A stretch of 64,000 nt of DNA from Perilla frutescens. Taxonomy: Eukaryota > Streptophyta > Magnoliopsida > Lamiales > Lamiaceae. The notes under the pieces are model-generated. The model saw only the letters and a list, made by a program, of their open reading frames with translations. It did not search any database and had not been told where the DNA came from. The number at the start of each line of letters is the position of its first letter. Positions within the stretch are counted from its first letter, which is position 1. The position numbers were made by a program, and so were the translations under genes. This document shows, in pieces, positions 54,601-64,000 of the stretch. The stretch covers positions 57,773,001 to 57,837,000 of the forward strand of contig BRKX01000007.1 in NCBI GenBank assembly GCA_026008535.1, written 5' to 3'.

Positions 54601-56830
54601 GCTTGTTTGAACTCGACTCCAACTTCTTTTCCTCAGCTAGGGAGCTCGAATGAGGTGGTTTAGGAGGGTTAGGGGCGACGGCAAGGGGCTGTCCGGGGGC
54701 TGAGGTCTCGGCCGTGGCCTTCGGGGCCCGTTTTGCGGCTGCTTGCTTCGCCTTTTCCTCTTTGAACCTCTCTTGCATGCGTTGCTGATCCGTAGCAACG
54801 TCTTTAGGTGATAATGGCCTTAGGGTGCTGATTCGGCCATCAATGTCGACGGTGTAAGTGTTCAGACGTCCATCGTGGACAACACGTCGATCATACTGCC
54901 AAGGTCTGCCTAACAACAAGTGTGCTGCATCCATAGGGATAACGTCGCACAAAACAGTGTCAGAAAACTTATGGATTGAGAATGAGACACTTACCTGGTG
55001 AACCACGCGTATCTCGCCTCTTTCTGTAAGCCACTGCAATCTGTATGGTTTTGCATGTTGTTGAACAGGTAGACCAAGCTTTTCAACGGTATATTGACTA
55101 ATGGCATTGATTACACTGCCACTGTCAATAATCATAGAACACGTGTGACCTTGAATCACTACACGGGTGTAGAAGATGTTCTCCCGTTGGTGTTCTTGTT
55201 CCTCTTCTCGAATGATGCTCAAACTCCGGATTGTGACCAAACTGAGCTGAACTTCCGGATCGACTGGATTAGGGACTGCATCATTCTCGACTTCTTCTTC
55301 AATGTTGGCGTCGCCTATGGGCTCTTTTTCATCCTCACTGGCTGATTCGACTTCATTTGATTCCGTTAAGTATAGAATCCGCCGGTTTGGACATTGAGCT
55401 TGGAAATGGCCCCAACCTTGACACTTATGACATTGGATGTCACGAGCACGATTAGGGGCTGCATTCGGGGCTGTAACGCCTTGATTTGGCCGAGTAGGGG
55501 TCGGCCGTGGCTGGTTGGGCGGCGTATACTCGGGTCTACGGCTTGTCTGTGGTGTAGAACGGTCGAAACGCCGTTCGGGTGGTCCGGATGGACCTCTGGG
55601 ACGTGTAGAGTCATTAGAAGGAGTAGAAAGTGATGTGGAAGGTGTACCTTTATTCCAAGAGGGGCGTGTAGGGGCTGAATTGAAGTGGGATCGACGGCGA
55701 CCCTCTCTTAGCTGCCTTTCCACAATTGATGCGTACTGCACCATTCTTTCTACACTGGTGAAGTCTCTGAGCTCAACTTCACATGCAATGTCGGGGTTCA
55801 TGCCTTCAATGTACCGGATGATGGTAGCATTTAAGGTCTCTTGCTTCCCGACTCGGTTCAGAAGGGTCTCCAATTCCTTGTGGTACTCTTCAATCGACCC
55901 TGTACCTTGTTTGACCCGATTGAGCTTCTTCTCAAGCTCCCGTTCATAATGCATAGGTATAAATCGCCCACGCAGGAATCCCTTCATTTCTTCCCAATTG
56001 TCGATGGGAGGGTTGTGGTTTCTGCGTCTTCTTTCTTGTTGCATTTCCCACCATGAGGCTGCATAGCCTCTAAATTCTAAGCATGCGAGTTGTACCTTCT
56101 TTTGCTCTGAAAAGTTGTAGCATGCAAAGATCTTCTCTACCTTACGTTCCCAATCTAAGTAAACATCGGGATCGTGAAGGCCTTCAAATTCGGGTATGCT
56201 CGTCTTGATGTTGTTGAGCCTACCATCATCATCATCATGATGATTTGCACGCCTATGGGGACCTCGGGGTCGGCCATGACGTCCTCTGTGCCCTTGTGGT
56301 GGGTAATTAGCTTCATACCCACTGGCTGCATAGGAATCGTATCCATAAACATAGTCATCTTCAAAGGCGGGCTCTCAGGGCGGCCTTTGATCATTGTGTT
56401 GTACAGGCGGCGGCCTGTCAACGTTCCTCTGCTGCTGGCGTCGGTCAGTAGGCCCCAATTGAGGCTCGGGACGCTTCTCTGCATCTCTTTGAGGCTCAGG
56501 TTGCCTCACTGCATTGATTTGAGGCTCAGATTGCTTCGTTTCGTCATCTTGAGGCTCGAGTGGCCTCTTCTCAGGATTCCCTTGGACCGTTTGGGATGTG
56601 GTCGACTGGGCTCTGAGTCTTGCAAGCTCCTCTTGCAATTCAGCTACTTGGTTGCCAAGTTCGTCTTTCAGTAGACGATTCTGTCGTTCAAAGTGTTGAA
56701 CTAGAGCTTGGTATTGGAACTTGGGATCCCACTGTGGTTCGGACGAGTAGGACTGTTCGCCTGGTGTGTTCGGCGATCTAGGCTCCTCAAGGGGTGGAGT
56801 AGTCGCCCCTTTATTGTTTCCTTTCTTCAT
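51617..56830 (-). pseudogene. E18 full gag-pol polyprotein (four stops, no frameshift)
   Basis: One frame of 1737 codons from ATG at 56830 (MKKGNNKG) to the stop at 51617. Gag: predicted coiled region, Gln/Arg/Pro-rich stretch, Ty3-type gag domain (SIPEFEGLHDPD near residue 212 onward). CCHC knuckle C467-C480 (CHKCQGWGHFQAQC). Protease DSG 569-571. RT with YFDD 973-976. RNase H about 1110-1240 (FEIECDASGKGIGA, HTDHESLKH). Integrase zinc ligands H1305, H1312, C1339, C1342; D1374, D1435, E1471; C-terminal fold and SRTNSFQQGGND tail into the LTR. Stops at codons 152 (TGA), 1087 (TGA for Trp), 1194 (TAG) and 1595 (TGA for Arg) all fit C-to-T or G-to-A transitions. This is the only complete B polyprotein in the window. 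Confidence 0.9.
51825..51834 (-). promoter_or_regulatory. E18 polypurine tract
   Basis: Minus strand AGGGGGGGAA at the 3' LTR boundary. Confidence 0.88.
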
Positions 56831-57672
56831 GGTACCTGCAAAACGAACAAACGTGAAGAAAAAGCAAAGTAGTACCTCACAATTCCTCACAGACGCTCGT
56901 GTATGTCACTCTTGATTTTTCCACTCGTGTTTAACTCTCAAGTATGTGTAGTGCACGTGTGGAGTGAATTATGGGGGGTGGGTTGATCGAAAAATTCAAC
57001 AGCTTCTCTTGACTAGCTCCTCTGGGTCTTCTTCAAGCTCCAACGGATAAAATCAAGCCGGAAGGTTGCTAAGAGTAGAGTAGGCGTGTGGAATGAGTAA
57101 TTCAGCTGGTGGTGTATGTGGACCACGGGTGTATGGGTGTACGGGTGTATGGGTGTATGGGTGTATGGACTATGTGGTGTATAAGGTGAACCGGGTGTAT
57201 ATGGAAGAGATGAAATTTTCGAGCCCTTTAGTGTGTAGGATCGAAAATATGGATGGATAAGGGTGAAGGATTTGATTAGATATGGATGTGGATGGAAAGA
57301 TCTTGAATAGATGTAGATTAGGATGAAATCTATCTAAACAAGGTAAGAAATCTAATGGATAAAGGAAAAAGGATTTTGGATGTGTGAATACAATCTAAGA
57401 ATCCCTAAAAAGATGGAACAAATCTAAAAACAAGGAATTAAAATTGAAAACAAGTAGAACAATCTGATTTTCGTTTTTTTTTTTTTAGTCGGCGATTTTT
57501 TTTTTTGGCCGATTTCTTTTTTTTTTTTTTTTCAATGAATATGAATCAGATTACAATAGACTCGAAACAATACGAAAATTAAATGACACATATGACAGAA
57601 AACTAACACGTATTTGACACGTCGGATTGAACCACGACCAGCAGAGCTGACGTGGCTCTGATACCAAATTTA
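56831..57672 (-). other. E18 5' leader
   Basis: ACACCCAT-type repeat (about 57128-57172), A-rich tract (57474-57533), acceptor-like TTTTGCAG ending at 56836 just before gag. The candidate donor is the GTAAGT at 57787-57792 in the LTR. Confidence 0.84.
57652..57666 (-). promoter_or_regulatory. E18 primer binding site (iMet tRNA)
   Basis: Minus strand TGGTATCAGAGCCAC, identical to E9. Confidence 0.9.
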
Positions 57673-58717
57673 TGATGTGACCCGGACAATGAATCCAAGA
57701 CACGAAGAATACGCAAGCGGAAGACTTTAGGACTCGAACAACGTCAGCTAAAGAAGGATTCAAACCGACTCGAATTAAACAGTAAAACTTACTAGAAATC
57801 GAAGATACGAACTATGACTCGATGAACACACTTGATACGTCTAAGGGTAGCTGGAATCTGATGGTGAACGACGGCGGATGGCGGTGGAGTGTTGGTGATG
57901 GCGGCGGTGGTTTGGTAGTAGGATAGGACAGATCGGTGAACCCGTGTTGAATCAACCCGAACGCACTAGTCTAACTTCTCCGGATAGCAATTCTCCCAAG
58001 TACTTAATTATACCCTGAAGAACTTAAATAAGACTATTGAAGTGCTAAAACAATAGAATTGTAGATAAAAGTTTGATCAACCGAAGGATCGTGAGACAGA
58101 TTGAGAATAACTCTTTATTTCTTGCAATTGTCTGAATTATGAATGTCACAGGGTGCTCCTATTTATAAGATAGATTATGAACGAAAATTAACCCTAATTA
58201 ACTAGATAAACATCAAAAAATACTAATCCTAATCAATCTAGGATAAAATCAAAAGATACCAAAAATAAGATAACAAAAATCTATCTAAATCTAACTAGAT
58301 AAGGATAAATCCTACAATAGATTTGGGCCTGTATTTCCACACCATCTTGGACCTTAGAACTCGATCATGGGCTAAATTAACATGAATAATTTCGTGGCCC
58401 ATGGTACAATTAATATTACCACCTTTGCATGAAAAACAGCATCTCCCGATTTCCCATGCAAACGCGTATAACTTTTCATGCACACGTCCAAATGGCGTGA
58501 TTCTTCTTCTCACGTCTTCATGATACCTTCTTCATCATCAATAGATAGCATTGTGATCCATCTTGGGCTGCCCTTGACTTCATCTCCATGCATTTCGAAT
58601 TTGCGACGAATAGAAGCTTGTAAATAAGCTTGTAACTTCTTAGCTCGCAAACGCGTCATTGGACCTTTAAACTGCAGCTCCGGATCATTTTCTTCATTGC
58701 CTTGTATGACCTCATCA
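57673..58717 (-). repeat. 5' LTR of E18 (family B)
   Basis: 1045 bp, TGATGAGGTCATAC (from 58717) to GGGTCACATCA (57673); TATAAATA at 58160-58167. Confidence 0.91.
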
Positions 58718-58750
58718 TTATGTCCTAGATTACTTGTCTGGGTCGTATCA

Positions 58751-59381
58751 TAAATTTGGCATCAGAGCCACATCAGCTCTGCTGGTCGTGGTTCAATCCG
58801 ACGTGTCATTTTCATCCTACGTGTCGTCTTATGTGTTTTGTTATTTTAATTTTATTTTTATCGAGTTGTAATAGTATAGTTGCTCATTGAAAAAAAAAAG
58901 CAAACGGTCAAAAAAAAAGAGGAAAAGACCGAAAATAAAAAAAAAGAAAAAAAATTTCGGATAAAAAAAAAGGAAAAAAAAATCTGAAAATTAAAAAAAA
59001 AAAAGAGGTATATTCATTGTTTCCTTTTGTGTTTCTTTAATTTTGGTAATTTCCTTTTAGTATTTCATCTTATTTGGTAGTTACCTTGTGAGTCTATTTT
59101 ATTTTTGGAACTTTCCTTCTAAGTTTTATTTTAATTTTGGTAATTTCCTTCTAGGATAATTCTTTAGTTGGTAACTTCCTTTAGAGTCTTATTTTATTTT
59201 TGGAACTTTCCTTCCAAGCTTTATTTTTATTTTGGTAGTTTCCTTTTGAGTTGTATAAATTATTTTTGGTTCATTCCTTTTAGAGTCTAGTTCAATTAGG
59301 ATATTTAGATTGTGTCACAATTGTGTAACACTTTCCAAATTACCTAATCTTTCTTTCCTTCTTCTTTCCTATTTCTTTCCT
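58751..59381 (+). other. E17 5' leader
   Basis: A-rich tract (58890-59006), then imperfect repeats GGTAATTTCC/GGAACTTTCC (about 59040-59280). Similar in layout to the family A leader and in sequence to E20. E20 inserted after TTTCCTT. Confidence 0.82.
58757..58771 (+). promoter_or_regulatory. E17 primer binding site (iMet type)
   Basis: TGGCATCAGAGCCAC, six bases past the end of the interrupted 5' LTR. Confidence 0.85.
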
Positions 59382-60638
59382 TGATACGACCCGGACAAAT
59401 AGTCTAGGACGAATCTAGAGACGTAGCGGAAGACTTCTGGATACGAAACACGTCAGCGAATGAAGGGCTTCAATCCGACTCGATAAACAATGGAAAAATA
59501 GACAATCTAGACAACTAAAATACCTAGAAAAATGACACAATCTATGTAACACAATTCAAAGGAACGAGGGGCTGTATGGGAACGATTTTGTGGGCTGAAT
59601 TGGAGAGGAATTTCGTGTGTGATGGCTTGTGAAGAATGGTTTGGAGTAGATAGGTTATGATAGAGATGAATCGAACTTACGTGTAGATGAAACGGCTAGA
59701 ACTCGAACTCGTCCTGTGGAAGAGACTTGATCGATTGGTGGCTGGACGGATACGGACGTGGATGGCTTGATGGGAGTCGTCGTTTGGTGTAGATGGATGA
59801 TGATTCGTTGATGTGAATCACAACCCGATAGCCTCCTTGAATCTCGAACGTATCCAAGAATGAAATCTCCAAGTTGCTTTTCGATAGCGAATACCGGTTA
59901 ATCCCTCAAGTGGATTAAGCAATACCCTTGAGTAAGACTTAAAGTTGCTAGCTCCAAGAATATGAATTTGTTAATCAAAACTCACAAAGATTTAAAAGGG
60001 GGTTGAGACAATATTGAAAGCAAAGCTTAATTAATCAAATATAGTCTAAAATAATAATGTTACATGGATCCCCTATTTATAGGGCTAAGATGGACGAAAT
60101 TAAAGATAAAAAAGGCTTAAAAAGATGGACGAAATTAAAGATAAAAAAGGCTTAAAAATTGATCCAAAAGGGATCTCTAACTATACTAGGAAGTTCCCTA
60201 AACTAGAATTCTATTCAAGGTAGGAAATAGCCTTAAATACAACTCTAGTCAAACTTGACCTCATAATGGACGAAAATTACTCCTAATTAAATAAAAATCT
60301 GAATTAAACTATAGTCTAACATAATTAAATAAGTACTATAGTCTAAATAAAATTCAACCCCTAATTAAATTAATTAAAGGGGCGAAAATCTGATCTCGTG
60401 CACGCATGCACAACTCGACGAGTTCTTCATGTTCTCTTCTTCAAACCTTGATCTCCAATCTTTAATTACTAGCAAAGTAACAATTTTGGAGTTGCTCTCA
60501 ACATCTTTGTCATCTTCGAATTTCTTACATACAAATGCTTGGAAAAATCCTTGCAATTGTATTGCTCGAAATCGTGTAATTGGACCACGTATTTGCAGCT
60601 CCGGATTAAGTTCTTCAAGGCTTTTCGTGGCTTCATCA
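59382..60638 (-). repeat. 3' LTR of E20 (family D)
   Basis: 1257 bp, TGATGAAGCCACG (from 60638) to GGGTCGTATCA (59382). It is longer than its partner by a 35 bp tandem duplication. GTAAGT at 59675-59680. Confidence 0.89.
60089..60158. repeat. 35 bp tandem duplication in the E20 3' LTR
   Basis: GATGGACGAAATTAAAGATA... occurs at 60089 and 60124; the partner LTR has one copy (63509). It arose during or after insertion. Confidence 0.9.
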
Positions 60639-62068
60639 TTCCCCTCCTCTTGAAATGAATTCGTCCTCGAATTCAAAGCTCCGGGATCAAAGACGAACAC
60701 GAACTGGCCATCAAATTCTTTTTGCACAAGCTGCATAAAACACATCTTCATGAACATGAACGAGAACATTCCACTTGTGTTAATCATCCGAAACTTTAGC
60801 TCCATAGATTGCCTTGACATGGCATTCATGATCAAATCTGGTGGTACATCAACTTCCAATGGAATTTCTTCAACAACCTGTAAAATAAAGATATCACAAA
60901 AAAACGGTTGACAAAAAATGTTAGAACTCGATGGATTCGCCATGCTAGCTTGTTCGAGCTCTTCATGATCTTCAACCATTGTCTCACGGATATCATTCTC
61001 CTTTTTAAAACATGGTTGTATCTCCAACAACTCTTCAACTTCTTCGGCTTCCTCAACTGCATCATCGATCTCCAAATTCACAATTTGTAGTTTATCATCC
61101 ATACAATCTTCAGGACTTGTCATCTCCATGGACAAAACATCCAAATTGCAATCTTCTATACTTGTCTTCTCCGGATTAGTAATTTTGAGAATGGGCACCT
61201 CTTCATCAACATGAATGGAAACCGACTCCTCTTGATTACATTCGTCTTGAACTAACTCCTCCAAAACTGGCATCTTCTCATTGGTTGTTTCTATCATGTC
61301 CAACTCTGGCTTAGATTCTTCAACTATCTCATCTTCTAAGCACATAGAAACAGATGGTAATGAGATAAAAGGTACTTCAACGAAGTCTAGAATTGGTACC
61401 TTGGAAGTAGAAGCATCATGGGTGGCAATGCTCGACTCTACTTGAACCTCCTCTTTTGACTTCATCTCTAGTTCCTCTAGCCATTTTTCTATTCGGATGG
61501 CGTATTCCACCATGTCTTCCAACTCGTCGAAGCGGTACAATGCTACTCTTTCACGGATTGCCCTTTGTAGACCAGCTAGAAATCTATCCATGGTGTCTTC
61601 TAGATATTCTTCTACATCAGCTCGTCTCATGGCTTCAATCATTTTGTTGTAGTAGTCATTTACACTTCGATCTCTTTGTCTAAGCTTGTATAGCTTTTCC
61701 TCCAACTCCCATTGGTAGTGGTCTGGAATGAAGCGTTTCCGCATCAAATCTTTCAACTCACGCCATGTGTCGATAGGTGGAAGGTGATCTCTATGGCATC
61801 GGTTCTGTTGGAATTCCCACCATGTTGTTGCGTATCCTTTAAACTTTGACGAAACTAGCTGCACTTTCTTTTTCTCGGGGAAGTCATAGCACTCAAAAAG
61901 TTTTTCTACTTTGCGTTCCCAATCCAAATAGATGTCGGGATAGTATAGACCTTCAAACTCAGGTACGATCATGTTGTTGTTGCGGTAGAGATGAGGAGGA
62001 TTTGCTGTATAGGGTGTATGGGTATACGGAGTATGATTGGTGTATGGTGTATGGACCGGATGGTACAT
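60374..62068 (-). CDS. E20 gag-like protein fused to an integrase-type tail
   Basis: Uninterrupted frame of 564 codons. The longest start is ATG 62068, but the first 30 residues are translated leader repeat (HTPYTNHTPYTHTPYT), so the ATG at about 61972 (MIVPEFEGLYYPD) may be used instead. Residues 33-215 are the gag domain (YLDWERKVEKLFECYDF, TWWEFQQNRCHRDH, RKRFIPDHYQWELEEKL). Then comes an acidic region of some 200 residues, longer than in E16, without CCHC knuckle or protease. FDPGALNSRTNSFQEEGND crosses the PPT, followed by an LTR-encoded tail (GPITRFRAIQLQGFFQAF, KDWRSRFEEE). The same architecture in families C and D points to an ancient or selected fusion. Confidence 0.87.
   Translation of the reverse strand: MYHPVHTPYTNHTPYTHTPYTANPPHLYRNNNMIVPEFEGLYYPDIYLDWERKVEKLFECYDFPEKKKVQLVSSKFKGYATTWWEFQQNRCHRDHLPPIDTWRELKDLMRKRFIPDHYQWELEEKLYKLRQRDRSVNDYYNKMIEAMRRADVEEYLEDTMDRFLAGLQRAIRERVALYRFDELEDMVEYAIRIEKWLEELEMKSKEEVQVESSIATHDASTSKVPILDFVEVPFISLPSVSMCLEDEIVEESKPELDMIETTNEKMPVLEELVQDECNQEESVSIHVDEEVPILKITNPEKTSIEDCNLDVLSMEMTSPEDCMDDKLQIVNLEIDDAVEEAEEVEELLEIQPCFKKENDIRETMVEDHEELEQASMANPSSSNIFCQPFFCDIFILQVVEEIPLEVDVPPDLIMNAMSRQSMELKFRMINTSGMFSFMFMKMCFMQLVQKEFDGQFVFVFDPGALNSRTNSFQEEGNDEATKSLEELNPELQIRGPITRFRAIQLQGFFQAFVCKKFEDDKDVESNSKIVTLLVIKDWRSRFEEENMKNSSSCACVHEIRFSPL
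60639..60652 (-). promoter_or_regulatory. E20 polypurine tract
   Basis: Minus strand CAAGAGGAGGGGAA beside the 3' LTR start. Confidence 0.86.
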
Positions 62069-62801
62069 GGGTGCATATGTGTATGGTCCGGATGGTGTAT
62101 ATGAGTGTGAACAGATGATATATGTGGAATAAGATGAATTTTCGATCCCCTTGATGATGGTGGACGAAAATTTGAAGGGAGGAAGTGTATATAGAAGGTT
62201 TGGAAGGATTTGGATGGAAGAAAGCTAGAAAAGGAAAGAATTAGATGTATTTTTGAAGTTCCCAAATAGAATAGGAATCCAAAAATAAATCCCAAAGGTA
62301 GAAGGAAAGAAATAGGAAAGAAAAAGGAAAGAAATATTAGGTAATTTGGAAAGTGTTACAAAATTGTGACACAATCTAAATATCCTAATTGAACTAGACT
62401 CTAAAAGGAAAGAACTAAAAAGGAACTATACTAGAAGGAAACTACCAAAATTAAAATAAGACTCACAAGGTAAATACCAACTATAGAGTAGTACCAAAAG
62501 GAAAGTACCAAAATTAAAGAAACACAAAAGGAAACAATGAATATACCTCTTTTTTTTTAATTTTCGGATTTTTTTTTCTTTTTTTTTTATCCAATTTTTT
62601 TTTTCTTTTTTTTTTTTTAGACGACTTTTTTTTTTCTTTTTTTTTTTGTCGATGCTCTTTTTTTTTCAATTGATAGCTATGCTATTACAACTCGATAAAA
62701 TAAAAAATAAAGAAGACACATAAGACGACACGTAGGATAAAAATGACACGTCGGATTGAACCACGACCAGCAGAGCTGACGTGGCTCTGATGCCAAATTT
62801 A
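62069..62801 (-). other. E20 5' leader with primer site
   Basis: Contains GGTAGTTTCC-like imperfect repeats (about 62400-62510), the A-rich tract (62551-62667) and the primer site TGGCATCAGAGCCAC on the minus strand at 62781-62795. Confidence 0.83.
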
Positions 62802-64000
62802 TGATACGACCCGGACAAATAGTCTAGGACGAATCTAGAGACGTAGCGGAAGACTTCTGGATACGAAACACGTCAGCGAATGAAGGGCTTCAATCCGACT
62901 CGATAAACAATGGAAAAATAGACAATCTAGACAACTAAAATACCTAGAAAAATGACACAATCTATGTAACACAATTCAAAGGAACGAGGGGCTGTATGGG
63001 AACGATTTTGTGGGCTGAATTGGAGAGGAATTTCGTGTGTGATGGCTTGTGAAGAATGGTTTGGAGTAGATAGGTTATGATAGAGATGAATCGAACTTAC
63101 GTGTAGATGAAACGGCTAGAACTCGAACTCGTCCTGTGGAAGAGACTTGATCGATTGGTGGCTGGACGGATATGGACGTGGATGGCTTGATGGGAGTCGT
63201 CGTTTGGTGTAGATGGATGATGATTCGTTGATGTGAATCACAACCCGATAGCCTCCTTGAATCTCGAACTTATCCAAGAATGAAATCTCCAAGTTGCTTT
63301 TCGATAGCGAATACCGGTTAATCCCTCAAGTGGATTAAGCAATACCCTTGAGTAAGACTTAAAGTTGCTAGCTCCAAGAATATGAATTTGTTAATCAAAA
63401 CTCACAAAGATTTAAAAGGGGGTTGAGACAATATTGAAAGCAAAGCTTAATTAATCAAATATAGTCTAAAATAATAATGTTACATGGATCCCCTATTTAT
63501 AGGGCTAAGATGGACGAAATTAAAGATAAAAAAGGCTTAAAAATTGATCCAAAAGGGATCTCTAACTATACTAGGAAGTTCCCTAAACTAGAATTCTATT
63601 CAAGGTAGGAAATAGCCTTAAATACAACTCTAGTCAAACTTGACCTCATAATGGACGAAAATTACTCCTAATTAAATAAAAATCTGAATTAAACTATAGT
63701 CTAACATAATTAAATAAGTACTATAGTCTAAATAAAATTCAACCCCTAATTAAATTAATTAAAGGGGCGAAAATCTGATCTCGTGCACGCATGCACAACT
63801 CGACGAGTTCTTCATGTTCTCTTCTTCAAACCTTGATCTCCAATCTTTAATTACTAGCAAAGTAACAATTTTGGAGTTGCTCTCAACATCTTTGTCATCT
63901 TCGAATTTCTTACATACAAATGCTTGGAAAAATCCTTGCAATTGTATTGCTCGAAATCGTGTAATTGGACCACGTATTTGCAGCTCCGGATTAAGTTCTT
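62802..64000 (-). repeat. 5' LTR of E20 (family D, cut by the window end)
   Basis: Matches 59382 onward with very few differences (for example GATATGG for GATACGG and CTTATCC for CGTATCC). TATAAATA at 63494-63501. The last few tens of bases lie outside the window. Confidence 0.88.

Larger units (their letters stand above)
45438..58717 (-). mobile_element. E18: autonomous-type family B element with E19 in its 3' LTR
   Basis: Target duplication TTATG (45433-45437; 58718-58722). After removal of E19 both LTRs are 1045 bp. The full gag-to-tail frame is present with four stop codons and no frameshift. Its LTR start is the same as that of E9, so it is the likely former source of enzymes for E9 and E19. 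Confidence 0.9.
44277..59381 (+). mobile_element. E17: 5' end of a family D element, split by E18
   Basis: LTR pieces 44277-45437 and 58723-58750 flank E18, followed by primer site and leader up to 59381, where E20 inserted. The orientation is plus because the primer site follows the LTR. The coding region would lie beyond the window. Leader and LTR match E20, so it is family D and possibly also gag-only. Confidence 0.82.
59382..64000 (-). mobile_element. E20: gag-only family D element (5' LTR runs off the window)
   Basis: 3' LTR, PPT, one open frame, leader, primer site and nearly all of the 5' LTR. It has no enzyme genes. It is inserted in the leader of E17, a member of the same family. 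The far target duplication is off the window. Confidence 0.88.

Noticed and set aside
57551..57763. 70-codon frame shared with 18120-18332 (MNPSLADVVRVLKSS...)
   Set aside because: Crosses LTR end, primer site and leader; no plausible coding role, repeats only because elements are related.
1..64000. Centromeric satellite array
   Set aside because: No tandem repeat with the 150-180 bp unit typical of plant centromere satellites is visible; the centromeric suggestion rests only on the CRM-like elements.

Overview
The window is plant nuclear DNA, probably eudicot heterochromatin near a centromere or pericentromere. Essentially every base can be assigned to LTR retrotransposons stacked inside one another. 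I see no host gene, tRNA, rRNA, satellite array or CRISPR. Most elements are Ty3/Gypsy (order gag-PR-RT-RNaseH-IN) with an initiator-Met tRNA primer site. Their last reading frame runs through the polypurine tract (PPT) into the 3' LTR, which with the C-terminal motif SRTNSFQ(Q/E)GGND points to CRM-type (centromeric retrotransposon) chromoviruses. The clade call is inferred from structure and remembered motifs, not from a tree. Two further insertions have Tekay/Del-like LTRs (TGTAA...TTACA).

Four CRM-like families are recognised by LTR ends. Family A: TGATGAGGACATCC...GGGTCGTATCA, autonomous. Family B: TGATGAGGTCATAC...GGGTCACATCA, one autonomous copy plus two derivatives with only protease and integrase. 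Family C: TGATACGAACCC...GGTCACATCA, gag-only. Family D: TGATGAAGCCAC...GGGTCGTATCA, gag-only. I label elements E1-E20.

Layout. 1-4246: ends of four nested family A elements (E1 in E2 in E3 in E4). 4247-11287: E5, family A minus strand, cut at an illegitimate junction and carrying a Tekay-like fragment, E6. 11288-23283: E7, family A plus strand, containing a Tekay-like solo LTR (E8) and, inside its 3' LTR, the PR-IN element E9 (17166-22518). 23284-44276: E10, family A plus strand, split by gag-only E11 (24360-30431, with solo LTRs E12 and E13 in its LTR) and by family A element E14 (30723-43823, itself holding solo LTR E15 and gag-only E16). 44277-59381: E17, 5' end of a family D element, split by autonomous family B element E18 (45438-58717), whose 3' LTR holds PR-IN element E19 (45598-50934). 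59382-64000: E20, gag-only family D, running off the window. Five-base target duplications support most boundaries.

How they fit together. The autonomous A and B copies encode the complete enzyme set but are broken by stop codons, small deletions or insertions. The non-autonomous copies keep complementary parts: C and D keep a Gag-like protein without zinc knuckle or enzymes, while the B derivatives keep protease and integrase but have lost Gag and RT-RNaseH. All keep LTRs, primer site, a long A-rich leader, PPT and the LTR-spanning C-terminal tail, so they look like trans-mobilised parasites of shared machinery. Every CRM-like LTR carries a GTAAGT splice-donor-like site, and in families A and B a TTTGTAG or TTTGCAG acceptor-like site lies just before the first ATG, suggesting a spliced leader intron that removes the primer site from the translated mRNA.
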